Source: Mucilaginibacter gossypii
Lineage (GTDB): Bacteria > Bacteroidota > Bacteroidia > Sphingobacteriales > Sphingobacteriaceae
DNA length: 64,000 nucleotides
Direction of reading: 5' to 3'
NCBI RefSeq assembly: GCF_900100945.1
Contig: NZ_FNCG01000002.1
Location: 165,930-229,929, forward strand
The translations under genes were made by a program, and so were the position numbers. Under the pieces are notes generated by a model. The model ran no database searches and was not told the origin of the DNA. It was given only the letters and a program-made list of their open reading frames with translations. Below are positions 8,967 to 17,277 of this stretch, piece after piece (the first letter of the stretch is position 1; each line of letters starts with the position of its first letter).

Positions 8967-9692
8967 ATGGAAAAACAAACAGTTTTAATAACAGGGGCCA
9001 ATAAGGGTATTGGCCTGGAAACCGCCCGCCAGTTGGCTACCGCTGGCTACTATATTTACCTTGGCAGCCGTGATCAGGAGAGAGGCGAAAAAGCCGTTGG
9101 GCAACTTAAAGCTGAGGGCTTAAACGATGTAGAACTATTGCTGATAGACGTAACCAGTCAGGCATCTGTACAAGCCGCTCATGACGAGGTGGCTGCCAAA
9201 ATCGACCATTTGGATGTATTGATCAATAATGCCGGTATCCCGGGTCCGTTTCCCCAACCAGCTCCCAATTTGAGCGATGATGCCGTGAAAGAGGTGTTTG
9301 AGGTAAACTTTTTCGGCGTTGTCCGTACAACACGTACTTTCCTCGATCTGGTTAAAAAATCACCAAACCCAAGGATAGTAAACGTAACATCCGACCTCGG
9401 TTCATTAACTTATCATAACGATCCAAACTGGGAGCATTACCAGGTTAAGACAGGTGCTTACGGTCCGTCGAAATCAGCATTGAACGCCTATACAGTTGCT
9501 CTGGCTTATGACCTTAAAGACCAGGTTAAAGTAAACATGGTGAACCCCGGCTACACCAACACCGAATTTAATGGTAACCGCGGGCCCAAACCCGTTGAAG
9601 ATGGTGCAGCACCAATTGTAGCGTACGCCATGATAGGTGCTGATGGCCCGACAGGTAAATATGTGAGCGATTATGGCGAAACGCCCTGGTGA
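8967..9692 (+). CDS. SDR-family NAD(P)-dependent oxidoreductase
   Basis: A classical short-chain dehydrogenase of 241 residues. The Rossmann cofactor motif TGANKGIG is at 9-16, the stabilising NNAG follows near 88-91, and the catalytic Tyr/Lys pair is in YGPSKSALN. The catalytic Ser lies in NVTSDLGS upstream of it. The acidic/basic pattern after beta-2 (GSRDQERG) favours NADP(H), as in carbonyl-reductase-like members that reduce ketones or aldehydes. The substrate cannot be told from the sequence. It lies downstream of the AraC regulator and probably forms a detoxification or metabolic unit with it. Confidence 0.93.
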   Translation: MEKQTVLITGANKGIGLETARQLATAGYYIYLGSRDQERGEKAVGQLKAEGLNDVELLLIDVTSQASVQAAHDEVAAKIDHLDVLINNAGIPGPFPQPAPNLSDDAVKEVFEVNFFGVVRTTRTFLDLVKKSPNPRIVNVTSDLGSLTYHNDPNWEHYQVKTGAYGPSKSALNAYTVALAYDLKDQVKVNMVNPGYTNTEFNGNRGPKPVEDGAAPIVAYAMIGADGPTGKYVSDYGETPW

Positions 9693-9751
9693 TTAAGGAG
9701 TAAGATTTAAGAAGTCAAGAATCAAGATCCGGGAAGTTAAGATTTAAGATA
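9693..9751. repeat. Degenerate heptanucleotide array
   Basis: Starts directly after the SDR stop codon. The triplet AAG recurs at 9695, 9702, 9709, 9717, 9724, 9739 and 9746, that is, nearly every 7 bases (GTAAGAT, TTAAGAA, GTCAAGA, ATCAAGA, GTTAAGA, TTTAAGA). Confidence 0.6.
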
Positions 9752-9829
9752 ACAGGCCGGAGATTTTCCAGCTTTTTTCTGTTTTATTAATATCACCACC
9801 CTCGTAGCTGCAAGGTACTAATCAATTAG

Positions 9830-9871
9830 CCTCAGCCAACCCCCCAAAAGAGAGGTTGGCTGAGGTTTTTT
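9830..9871 (+). terminator. Strong rho-independent terminator
   Basis: CCTCAGCCAACC and GGTTGGCTGAGG form a 12-base perfect stem followed by TTTTTT. It ends the AraC-SDR region just before the thioesterase promoter. Confidence 0.92.
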
Positions 9872-9873
9872 CC

Positions 9874-9881
9874 TATCTTTG
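9874..9881 (+). promoter_or_regulatory. -7 promoter element (TATCTTTG)
   Basis: TATCTTTG fits TAnnTTTG and sits immediately after the terminator, 19 bases before the chosen ATG at 9901. It supports that start rather than the upstream in-frame ATG at 9856, which lies inside the terminator. Confidence 0.6.
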
Positions 9882-9900
9882 CCCCAAAAGCAGACTGAAT

Positions 9901-10452
9901 ATGACCGGAAAATCGCCGCAGGAATCATACACCATCATGAACGAACTGGTATTGCCCAATGATACCAACACTTTAAACAACCTGATGGGTGGTCGTCTGT
10001 TGCATTGGATGGATATTGCCGCTGCTATTTCGGCACAAAAGCACTGTAACAGGATAGTGGTGACCGCTTCAGTAGATAACGTATCGTTCCAGTCGCCGAT
10101 AAAGTTGGGTGATGTGATCAGCATTGAAGCAAAGGTTACCCGCGCATTCACTACGTCGGTTGAGGTAAGGATGGATGTATGGGCGCAAAACATTCCATCA
10201 GGCACTAAAGTAAAAAGTAATGAGGCCTATTACACCTTTGTTGCTTTGGATAAAGATGGGCAAAAGACAGCTGTGCCCGAGCTGGTACCTGAAACGGATA
10301 AAGAGCGCGCATTGTATGAGGGTGCGCTTCGCCGCCGCCAATTGAGGTTAATATTAGGCGGAAAAATGAACCCCAATGATGCTACTGAACTGAAAGCCTT
10401 GTTTTTTGGGGATCAATTGCCACCCAATCTTGGTGAAGAAATAAAGCAGTAA
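9901..10452 (+). CDS. Acyl-CoA thioesterase, hotdog fold (YciA/BFIT-like)
   Basis: 183 residues counted from the ATG at 9901. Hydrolyses acyl-CoA to free acid and CoA in the cytoplasm. The hotdog core is clear: NTLNNLMGGRLLHWMDIAAA (central helix with the conserved Asp) and VDNVSFQSPIKLGDVISIEA (beta sheet), as in YciA and brown-fat thioesterase. An extended C-terminal tail (RRRQLRLILGGK) is predicted helical. The true acyl substrate is unknown. A Pmp3-type peptide follows 50 bases later and may be co-transcribed. Confidence 0.92.
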   Translation: MTGKSPQESYTIMNELVLPNDTNTLNNLMGGRLLHWMDIAAAISAQKHCNRIVVTASVDNVSFQSPIKLGDVISIEAKVTRAFTTSVEVRMDVWAQNIPSGTKVKSNEAYYTFVALDKDGQKTAVPELVPETDKERALYEGALRRRQLRLILGGKMNPNDATELKALFFGDQLPPNLGEEIKQ

Positions 10453-10502
10453 CAAATTTCCAGGTGTATCGTCTAAATGGTTTAAACATTAAAACTACTG
10501 CG

Positions 10503-10703
10503 ATGCGATATTTTCTGTGCTTTTTACTGCCACCGCTTGCCATACTTACTACTGGCAGAATAGGTGCATTTATATTGAATATATTTTTAACCCTTTTCTT
10601 CTGGATCCCGGGGGTGATCCATTCCATCCTGGTAACCAGCGATTATTATGAGGCTAAACGCCACAGGCAACTGATGCGGGCGACAAGGCGTTACCGTTGG
10701 TAG
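10503..10703 (+). CDS. Pmp3/YqaE (UPF0057) family membrane peptide
   Basis: A 66-residue hydrophobic peptide. The start at 10503 (MRYFLCFLLPPLAIL) matches the family's N-terminus; the frame's earlier ATG adds 13 poorly fitting residues. Two membrane helices carry the family pattern LPPLAI...N..LTLFFWIPGVIHSILV. Relatives (yeast Pmp3, E. coli YqaE) affect membrane potential and cation tolerance, but the mechanism is unsettled. The C-terminal tail is unusually basic (EAKRHRQLMRATRRYRW). Confidence 0.88.
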   Translation: MRYFLCFLLPPLAILTTGRIGAFILNIFLTLFFWIPGVIHSILVTSDYYEAKRHRQLMRATRRYRW

Positions 10704-10825
10704 CCTTGATTCGCATGATTATGGGATTCCCTGAGGTTTTGAATGAGATTATTTAGGACTATTCTATCAAGAAATCCTTAAATCCTAAAAATCAAGGTTC
10801 AAAATAAATTACCATATTTGCCACG

Positions 10826-12172
10826 ATGCAAAAAGGTAAGCTATTAATTATCGACGACGAAGAACGCCTCCGTAACTTGCTGGCGCGCATTCTGCAGTTG
10901 GAAGGTCATGAGGTAATAACCGCAGGTTCCGGCAAAGAGGGCCTTAAAAAATTACAGCAGGATACTATACATGTGGTATTAAGCGATGTAAAGCTACCTG
11001 ATATTGATGGCATCACCCTTTCTGAAACCATCAAAAAAAACTATCCCAGCACCGAAATCATCGTATTAACGGCTTACGGGACTATCAATGATGGCGTAAA
11101 GGCAATAAAAGCCGGTGCGTTTGACTATATCACCAAGGGCGATGATAACGAAAAGATCATCCCGCTGGTAAGCAAGGCCATGGATAAAGCCCTGCTGCAG
11201 CAAAAGGTTGCCGAATTGGAAAGCAAGCTGAATGATAAGTTTGGTTTTGACAGGCTCATCGGTAAATCAACGGCTATCAGCGATGTAATTAAGCTTGCCC
11301 AAAAGGTTGCCCTTACCGATACAACTGTATTATTATTGGGCGAAACCGGCACAGGTAAGGAGATTTTTGCCGAAGCCATTCACCAGGCCAGTAACCGCAG
11401 CGCTAAATCATTTGTGGCTGTAAACTGCAGCGCTTTCACAAAAGAATTATTGGAAAGCGAATTGTTCGGTCATAAAGCCGGTTCGTTCACGGGAGCAGTT
11501 AAAGATAAAAAAGGCCTGTTTGAAGAAGCCAACGGTGGCACCATATTTTTGGATGAGATAGGGGAGCTTGATCATGATCTACAGGCCAAGCTGCTTCGTG
11601 TGCTTGAATCGCAGCAGTTTATTAAAATAGGAGATACCAAACCCACCCAGGTTAATGTACGGATTCTGGCAGCTACCAACCGTAATTTGCTCAACGAAAT
11701 CAATGACGGCCATTTCCGGTCTGATTTATATTATCGCCTTTCAGTATTCCAGATCACGCTGCCAGCCTTACGCGAGCGTAAAAAAGATATCAAACTGCTG
11801 GCCGAATACTTTATGCAGCATTTTGCCCTTAAAGTAAAAAAGCAGGTAAATACCCTCAGCGACGAGTTCATAGAAAAACTGGAAGCCTACCCTTGGCCCG
11901 GGAACATCCGTGAGTTGAAAAATATTGTAGAACGGGCTGTTATTCTAACCGATAGCAATGTGCTTGATGAAAGCCTGCTGCCTTATGAAGTTCAGCAGCA
12001 ACAGGTGAAAAGCGGTGCACCTATTTCGGCATTTGATCTTTCATCTGTAGAGAAACTGCATATTCAACGGGTATTAAACCATACCCACGGTAACCGTGCA
12101 GAAGCAGCGCACCTGCTTAATATTGGCGTGGCTACGCTGTATAGAAAGCTGAAGGAGTATAATTTGGAATGA
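10826..12172 (+). CDS. NtrC-type sigma-54-dependent response regulator, probable kdp activator
   Basis: 448 residues. The receiver domain (1-120) has the acidic pair D10/D11 and phosphoacceptor D54. The AAA+ domain has Walker A GETGTGKE at 172-179, Walker [10 protein letters not shown] near 239-247, and GSFTGA at 219-224, where the usual sigma-54 contact loop is GAFTGA. A Fis-type helix-turn-helix ([20 protein letters not shown]) closes the protein. It would be phosphorylated by a histidine kinase and open sigma-54 promoters. The kdp operon with a sigma-54 promoter follows directly and a kinase lies at its far end. It therefore probably replaces the OmpR-type KdpE. That role is inferred from context. 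Confidence 0.9.
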   Translation: MQKGKLLIIDDEERLRNLLARILQLEGHEVITAGSGKEGLKKLQQDTIHVVLSDVKLPDIDGITLSETIKKNYPSTEIIVLTAYGTINDGVKAIKAGAFDYITKGDDNEKIIPLVSKAMDKALLQQKVAELESKLNDKFGFDRLIGKSTAISDVIKLAQKVALTDTTVLLLGETGTGKEIFAEAIHQASNRSAKSFVAVNCSAFTKELLESELFGHKAGSFTGAVKDKKGLFEEANGGTIFLDEIGELDHDLQAKLLRVLESQQFIKIGDTKPTQVNVRILAATNRNLLNEINDGHFRSDLYYRLSVFQITLPALRERKKDIKLLAEYFMQHFALKVKKQVNTLSDEFIEKLEAYPWPGNIRELKNIVERAVILTDSNVLDESLLPYEVQQQQVKSGAPISAFDLSSVEKLHIQRVLNHTHGNRAEAAHLLNIGVATLYRKLKEYNLE

Positions 12173-12205
12173 TTTCGGATTTCGGAATTTCGATTTCGGA
12201 TTTAG
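12171..12205. repeat. Heptanucleotide array GATTTCG
   Basis: Five consecutive 7-base units: GATTTCG, GATTTCG, GAATTTC, GATTTCG, GATTTAG. The first unit includes the last two bases of the regulator's TGA stop codon. Confidence 0.75.
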
Positions 12206-12230
12206 TGAATAAAAAGTTCTTTCTACGCTG

Positions 12231-12277
12231 ACGCCCGGCTCCAGCCGGGTGTCTACTATCAAGCGGCCTCAGGCCGC
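12231..12277. repeat. Paired GC-rich hairpins
   Basis: ACGCCCGGCT-CC-AGCCGGGTGT (12231-12252) and GCGGCCT-C-AGGCCGC (12263-12277). Neither is followed by a T run, so they are not typical terminators. They may stabilise the regulator mRNA end or be a dispersed element. Confidence 0.6.
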
Positions 12278-12387
12278 CGTACACAAGCCGGAGGCCTGGA
12301 GATATTTGCCACTCTTGAGATCATGCCTATCTGCCAAAGGTTACGTTATCGCTACTTCCTGCAGCTAAGACCTTCTTCAATCCCACT

Positions 12388-12414
12388 TTGATAATCAGCT
12401 ATCAAAATGATAGC
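12388..12414. promoter_or_regulatory. Candidate upstream activator site for the kdp promoter
   Basis: GCTATCA-AAA-TGATAGC (12398-12414) is a perfect 7-base inverted repeat. It overlaps a second one, TTTGATA...TATCAAA (12388-12406). The site lies about 90-140 bases before the sigma-54 promoter, the usual place for an NtrC-type enhancer. AT-rich DNA between the two could allow looping. Confidence 0.5.
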
Positions 12415-12500
12415 CCAATTCTCCTTAAATAAATAAAATAATGTTTCTGTTGTTATATAAATAATTAATAATCAGTTATTTGTATTGATAATAATTTTCT

Positions 12501-12516
12501 TGGCATCTGCTTGGCA
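12501..12516 (+). promoter_or_regulatory. Sigma-54 promoter of the kdp operon
   Basis: TGGCATCTGCTTGGCA matches the -24/-12 consensus TGGCAC-N5-TTGCA with the required GG (12502-12503) to GC (12514-12515) spacing of 12. Transcription would begin near 12527, shortly before the first small ORF at 12541. Confidence 0.7.
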
Positions 12517-12540
12517 AAGCCCTTTGCAAAAACACATAAA

Positions 12541-12633
12541 ATGGATGCTTTACTCACAATCGCTTACCTGGCCACATTTGTAGTGGTATTCTGGATCTTT
12601 TTTAAATCTGTAACGTACTTCGAAAAAATCTAA
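12541..12633 (+). CDS. 30-residue single-helix membrane peptide at the head of the kdp operon
   Basis: Too short for routine gene calling. ATG at 12541, TAA at 12631-12633. The peptide MDALLTIAYLATFVVVFWIF plus a short basic/aromatic tail is one membrane helix with a cytoplasmic-looking C-terminus. It precedes kdpF by four bases and is the first ORF after the sigma-54 promoter. It could be a second KdpF-like subunit, an unrelated accessory peptide, or a translational leader. The hydrophobic composition and exact operon fit support its being real. Confidence 0.6.
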   Translation: MDALLTIAYLATFVVVFWIFFKSVTYFEKI

Positions 12634-12637
12634 AATC

Positions 12638-12715
12638 ATGGCAGCATTATTCATCGTAGCAATAGCCGTGTTCATTTACATGGTATACGTACTTCTCAAA
12701 CCCGAAAAATTTTAA
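12638..12715 (+). CDS. kdpF: K+-transporting ATPase subunit F
   Basis: A 25-residue hydrophobic peptide, MAALFIVAIAVFIYMVYVLL followed by KPEKF. The ending matches the KdpF pattern of one membrane helix then a short tail (compare E. coli ...YALINAEAF). KdpF stabilises the KdpABC complex in the inner membrane. It lies nine bases before kdpA. Confidence 0.85.
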   Translation: MAALFIVAIAVFIYMVYVLLKPEKF

Positions 12716-12724
12716 AATTAAACT

Positions 12725-14440
12725 ATGAACACTGAACTAACGGGTGTGATTTTCACCTACCTGCTCACCTTAGCCATCGCCATTCCCCTTGGCCGCTACA
12801 TAGCTAAGGTATTTAAGGGCGAAAAAACCTGGCTCGATTTCCTCGCCCCGCTTGATCGCTTTATTTTCCGTTTCAGCGGCATCGACACCAAACGCGAAAT
12901 GAACTGGAAACAACACCTGCTGGCCCTGCTTACCATTAACAGCGTTTGGTTAATATATGCCTTTGTTTGTTTGATGGCCCAGGGCCATTTGCCGCTTAAT
13001 CCCGATGCGAATCCGGGCCAGTCGCCTGATACAGCTTTCAATACTGCCATCAGTTTTTTGGTAAACTGTAACCTGCAGCATTACTCGGGCGAAAGCGGTG
13101 CTACTTACTTTACACAGCACTTCGTATTCATGTTCCTGCACTTTGTATCGGCTGCTACAGGTATTGCTGCGCTGGTGGTTGTTTTCAGGGCCATGAAAGA
13201 TAAGGTTACCGATAAGCTGGGCAACTTTTGGGAGTATTTTGTAAAATCAATCACCCGCATATTATTACCTATCTCATTTGTGATAGCTGTGATCTTCGCT
13301 TTTAACGGCATGACTACAAGCTATGCAGGTAAAGATACTTTCATAAGTATGCAAGGCGACACAGTTCACGTCTCCCGTGGACCGGTTGCTGCCATGGTTG
13401 CCATTAAACACTTAGGCACTAATGGTGGTGGTTGGTTTGGCGCAAACTCTGCACACCCTATTGAAAATCCTAATTACCTAACTAATACTGTTGAGCTGGT
13501 GGCCCAGTTGATCATCCCTATCGGTTTGGTATTTGCATTGGGCTTTTATCTCAACAAAAAGAGATTTGCCTATGTAATTTTTGGCGTAATGACGCTGGGG
13601 ATGCTTTTGCTGATGATCCCGACCATCAACGCCGAGCTTAATGGTAACCCTGCCATTGCTCATATGGGCATTAGCCAGCCAACAGGAGCTATGGAGGGTA
13701 AAGAGGTACGTTTTGGGCCGCTTAACTCTGCATACTGGAGTATCATGACAACCATAACTTCTACCGGTTCAGTAAACTCCATGCATGACAGTGCTATGCC
13801 GGTATCCGGATTGTCAATGCTTTTAGGTATGATGATCAACTGCTTTTACGGTGGTTGCGGGGTTGGTATCCTTAACTTTTACATATTTGTGGTAGTAGCC
13901 GTGTTTATATCCGGTTTAATGGTAGGCCGTACACCCGAGTTTCTGGGTCGTAAGATAGAGGCGAGGGAAATGAAGATTGCTTCGTTGATTGCACTGCTGC
14001 ACCCTTTTATTATATTGGTAGGCCTTGCAATTTCGTCCTACTTTATTGTACATGTTCCCGGTACCGACTGGGCTGTCAAGCCATCGGCCTGGTTAAATAA
14101 TCCCGGCAACCACGGTTTTTCCGAAATGCTGTATGAATATTCATCGGCAGCAGCCAACAACGGTTCGGGCTTTGAAGGTTTGGGCGATGGTAATATTTTT
14201 TGGAACTATACAACAGGTATCGTCATGATATTGGGTAGGTTCCTCCCAATTATTGGTCCGCTGGCTATTGCAGGCTTATTGGCTAATAAAAAGAATATTC
14301 CTGAATCGGCTGGTACTTTAAAAAGCGACACCTCAACTTTTGGGTTGATGATTTTCGCGGTGATCATAATTATCGCTGCCCTGTCATTCTTCCCGGCACT
14401 TGCTTTAGGTCCTATCGCTGAATACTTTTCACTTAAATAA
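12725..14440 (+). CDS. kdpA: K+-transporting ATPase subunit A (potassium-binding channel-like subunit)
   Basis: 571 residues, near the 557 of E. coli KdpA, with about ten membrane helices. KdpA selects and passes K+ in the high-affinity KdpFABC pump. Conserved selectivity-filter regions are visible: [43 protein letters not shown] and [10 protein letters not shown], the four P-loop-like Gly motifs of the SKT superfamily. It is followed two bases later by kdpB, consistent with coupled translation. Confidence 0.97.
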   Translation: MNTELTGVIFTYLLTLAIAIPLGRYIAKVFKGEKTWLDFLAPLDRFIFRFSGIDTKREMNWKQHLLALLTINSVWLIYAFVCLMAQGHLPLNPDANPGQSPDTAFNTAISFLVNCNLQHYSGESGATYFTQHFVFMFLHFVSAATGIAALVVVFRAMKDKVTDKLGNFWEYFVKSITRILLPISFVIAVIFAFNGMTTSYAGKDTFISMQGDTVHVSRGPVAAMVAIKHLGTNGGGWFGANSAHPIENPNYLTNTVELVAQLIIPIGLVFALGFYLNKKRFAYVIFGVMTLGMLLLMIPTINAELNGNPAIAHMGISQPTGAMEGKEVRFGPLNSAYWSIMTTITSTGSVNSMHDSAMPVSGLSMLLGMMINCFYGGCGVGILNFYIFVVVAVFISGLMVGRTPEFLGRKIEAREMKIASLIALLHPFIILVGLAISSYFIVHVPGTDWAVKPSAWLNNPGNHGFSEMLYEYSSAAANNGSGFEGLGDGNIFWNYTTGIVMILGRFLPIIGPLAIAGLLANKKNIPESAGTLKSDTSTFGLMIFAVIIIIAALSFFPALALGPIAEYFSLK

Positions 14441-14442
14441 TC

Positions 14443-16473
14443 ATGAACTCAACTCAAAATACATTGTTCCAGGGCGATCAGATGAGGGATGCTTTAAAAC
14501 AATCTTTTATCAAACTAAACCCTCGCGTCCTGTTCCGTAACCCGGTGATGTTCACCGTGGAGATAGGTACGGTTGTGATGCTCATTGTGAGCATATTTTC
14601 ACTGGCCAATAAAGGCCAGGGCAGTTTTGCCTACAACTTTACAGTATTTGTTATATTGTTGTTAACCGTTTTGTTTGCCAATTTTGCCGAAGCTATAGCC
14701 GAAGCACGCGGCAAGGCCCAGGCCGAGAGCCTCCGTAAAACCCGTGAGGAAACACCTGCACGCTTACTGGTTAACGGCAAGGAAGAAAGGGTGATGTCAT
14801 CACAGTTAAAAAAAGGCGACGTATTCATTTGCGAAGCCGGTGATAATATCCCAACCGATGGCGAAATCATTGAAGGTATCGCTACCATTGATGAATCGGC
14901 TATTACCGGCGAATCTGCCCCGGTAATCCGTGAAGCCGGTGGTGATAAATCATCTGTTACCGGTGGTACCAAAGTATTATCCGACAGGATCAAAGTATTG
15001 GTAACCACCCAGCCGGGCGAAAGCTTTTTGGATAAGATGATTGCGCTGGTAGAAGGCGCATCCCGCCAGAAAACCCCTAACGAAATTGCCTTAACTATTT
15101 TGCTGGCCGGTTTTACGCTGATCTTCGTTATCGTGTGCGTTACCCTGAAGCCATTTGGTGATTATTCAAATACGCCCATCACTATAGCCGCTTTTATATC
15201 GTTGTTTGTTTGTTTGATCCCTACAACTATCGGTGGCCTTTTATCGGCCATCGGTATTGCCGGGATGGACAGGGCTTTACGCGCCAACGTGATCACCAAA
15301 AGCGGTAAAGCTGTTGAAACAGCAGGCGACTTAGACACTTTATTACTGGATAAAACTGGTACCATAACCATTGGTAACCGTAAAGCAACCAGCTTTTACC
15401 CAACAGCAGGCGTAAACGAGCAGGATTTTGTAATGGCATGTGTGTTAAGTTCACTGGCCGATGAAACTCCCGAAGGTAAGTCGATTGTAGAACTTGCAGA
15501 GCAGGGCCCGCACAAATTAAAAATCTACGCTCCTACCGATTCGGTGTTTATTAAGTTTACTGCCGAAACCCGTTCAAGCGGTTTGGATACACCCGATGGC
15601 CTACGCATCCGCAAAGGTGCTTTCGATTCTATCCGCAACATGGCCATTAAAGCCGGTAACCAATTCCCTGCGGATGTGGAAGAGAATGTTAAAAAGATCT
15701 CCTCAAACGGTGGTACCCCATTGGTTGTATCACAAAATGAAAAGATCATGGGTGTAATCGAGCTGCAAGATATCATCAAAACCGGTATTGCCGAACGTTT
15801 TGAGCGCTTGCGTAAAATGGGGGTTAAAACAGTGATGGTTACCGGCGATAACCCGCTTACTGCCAAATTTATTGCCGAAAAAGCCGGTGTAGATGATTTT
15901 ATTGCCGAGGCGAAGCCTGAGGATAAAATGAACTACATTAAAAAGGAACAGCGGGGCGGTAAACTGGTAGCCATGATGGGCGATGGAACAAACGATGCCC
16001 CCGCACTGGCCCAGGCCGATGTTGGCGTAGCCATGAACAGCGGTACACAAGCCGCCAAAGAAGCGGGCAATATGGTTGACCTGGACAATGATCCAACCAA
16101 ACTGATCGAGATAGTTGAAATAGGTAAGCAATTATTAATGACCCGCGGTACATTGACAACCTTTAGTATAGCAAATGATGTGGCTAAATATTTTGCCATT
16201 GTTCCGGCTTTATTCATGGTATCAATGCCTGCTTTAAAAGCTTTAAATATCATGGACCTGCACAGTCCGCAATCGGCTATACTTTCGGCGGTGATATTTA
16301 ACGCCATTATTATTCCGCTACTGATTCCGCTGGCTTTACGTGGTGTTGAGTACAAGCCGATTGGTGCAAGCGCGTTGTTACGCCGTAACCTGCTCATTTA
16401 TGGGTTAGGCGGTATTATTATACCTTTTATAGGCATTAAATTAATTGATTTAGCTGTTTCAATTTTTATATAG
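14443..16473 (+). CDS. kdpB: K+-transporting P-type ATPase subunit B
   Basis: 676 residues. The P-type ATPase that energises K+ uptake by KdpA. The phosphorylated Asp is D303 in [10 protein letters not shown] (E. coli D307), the actuator motif is AITGESAPV, and the hinge motif is [21 protein letters not shown]. The nucleotide-binding domain carries the SRSSG-like KdpB signature ([10 protein letters not shown]). Seven membrane helices are expected. The stop codon is followed at once by a heptad-repeat palindrome before kdpC. Confidence 0.97.
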   Translation: MNSTQNTLFQGDQMRDALKQSFIKLNPRVLFRNPVMFTVEIGTVVMLIVSIFSLANKGQGSFAYNFTVFVILLLTVLFANFAEAIAEARGKAQAESLRKTREETPARLLVNGKEERVMSSQLKKGDVFICEAGDNIPTDGEIIEGIATIDESAITGESAPVIREAGGDKSSVTGGTKVLSDRIKVLVTTQPGESFLDKMIALVEGASRQKTPNEIALTILLAGFTLIFVIVCVTLKPFGDYSNTPITIAAFISLFVCLIPTTIGGLLSAIGIAGMDRALRANVITKSGKAVETAGDLDTLLLDKTGTITIGNRKATSFYPTAGVNEQDFVMACVLSSLADETPEGKSIVELAEQGPHKLKIYAPTDSVFIKFTAETRSSGLDTPDGLRIRKGAFDSIRNMAIKAGNQFPADVEENVKKISSNGGTPLVVSQNEKIMGVIELQDIIKTGIAERFERLRKMGVKTVMVTGDNPLTAKFIAEKAGVDDFIAEAKPEDKMNYIKKEQRGGKLVAMMGDGTNDAPALAQADVGVAMNSGTQAAKEAGNMVDLDNDPTKLIEIVEIGKQLLMTRGTLTTFSIANDVAKYFAIVPALFMVSMPALKALNIMDLHSPQSAILSAVIFNAIIIPLLIPLALRGVEYKPIGASALLRRNLLIYGLGGIIIPFIGIKLIDLAVSIFI

Positions 16474-16575
16474 ATGTGAGATGTTAGATATGAGATTTGA
16501 GACTTTTTGAGTTATAAGTCACGCATTTCGTATTTAACAAAATCTCATGTCTCAAATCTCATATCTCAAATCTAA
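16474..16575. repeat. Heptad-repeat palindrome between kdpB and kdpC
   Basis: Four plus-strand 7-base units follow the kdpB stop (ATGTGAG, ATGTTAG, ATATGAG, ATTTGAG). After about 35 bases come reverse-complement units (CTCA recurring every 7 bases). The two halves can fold into a long imperfect hairpin within the operon, which could tune kdpC expression. Confidence 0.7.
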
Positions 16576-16582
16576 AAAAGAA

Positions 16583-17149
16583 ATGAAAACATATTTGTTG
16601 CCATCCATCAAGCTTACCTTAATACTGATAGTATTAACAGCAGGCATCTATCCTTTAGCTATAGCCGGTATGGGTAAATTTACCCCGGGTAAAGGTGATG
16701 GTGAAACCATTACATACAAAGGCCGTGTAGTTGGCTACGCCAACATTGGTCAAAAGTTTACTAAAGACGAGTATTTCTGGGGCCGTCCATCAGCAGTTGA
16801 TTACAATGCTGCCGGCTCAGGCGGTTCAAACAAAGGCCCGTCAAATCCTGATTACCTGAAACAGGTTGAAGGCAGAATAGATGATTTTCTGAAACACAAC
16901 CCAGGGGTAACACGCTCACAGATTCCTGCCGAACTGGTTACGGCTTCAGGTAGCGGTTTGGATCCTGATCTTTCACCAGCAGGCGCAAAAGTTCAGGTTG
17001 CCCGTGTAGCTAAAGTTCGCGGTTTATCAGTTGATGCCGTAAACAAACTGGTTGATGAGCATACTGAACAACCTTTGTTAGGTTTGTTTGGCCCTGCTAA
17101 AGTGAATGTATTGAAGTTGAATGTGGCTTTGGATAGGGTGAAGAAGTAA
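16583..17149 (+). CDS. kdpC: K+-transporting ATPase subunit C
   Basis: 189 residues. The start at 16583 (MKTYLLPSIK) is chosen because the frame's earlier ATG at 16547 lies inside the heptad palindrome and adds non-family residues. A single N-terminal membrane helix (LTLILIVLTAGIYPLAIAG) is followed by the periplasmic domain with family motifs FWGRPSAVDYNAAGSGGSN, SGLDPDLSPAGA and EPLLGLFGPAKVNVLKLN (here preceded by TEQ). KdpC stabilises the complex and raises K+ affinity. Confidence 0.96.
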   Translation: MKTYLLPSIKLTLILIVLTAGIYPLAIAGMGKFTPGKGDGETITYKGRVVGYANIGQKFTKDEYFWGRPSAVDYNAAGSGGSNKGPSNPDYLKQVEGRIDDFLKHNPGVTRSQIPAELVTASGSGLDPDLSPAGAKVQVARVAKVRGLSVDAVNKLVDEHTEQPLLGLFGPAKVNVLKLNVALDRVKK

Positions 17150-17182
17150 AAACCAGGCTACCGCAGTTTTAGCGGAGCTCAA

Positions 17183-17222
17183 ATCCTCGCCGGGGTTGGC
17201 AATAATTAGCAACGGCGAGGAT
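17183..17222. repeat. GC-rich hairpin between kdpC and the barrel gene
   Basis: ATCCTCGCCG and CGGCGAGGAT are perfect 10-base arms around a 20-base loop. There is no T run, so it is not a standard terminator. It may be an attenuator, an mRNA-stability element or a dispersed palindrome. Confidence 0.6.
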
Positions 17223-17277
17223 ACAAACACAATTTGGGTTACCAATAAGGAACCCGGAAATTTTAATACCTACTTAA

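Noticed and set aside
15933..16397. Minus-strand frame of 154 codons in kdpB
   Set aside because: Lies wholly antisense to conserved KdpB sequence; shadow.
17197..17211. Sigma-54-like TGGCAATAATTAGCA before the barrel gene
   Set aside because: Spacing is one base short and it lies in a hairpin loop.
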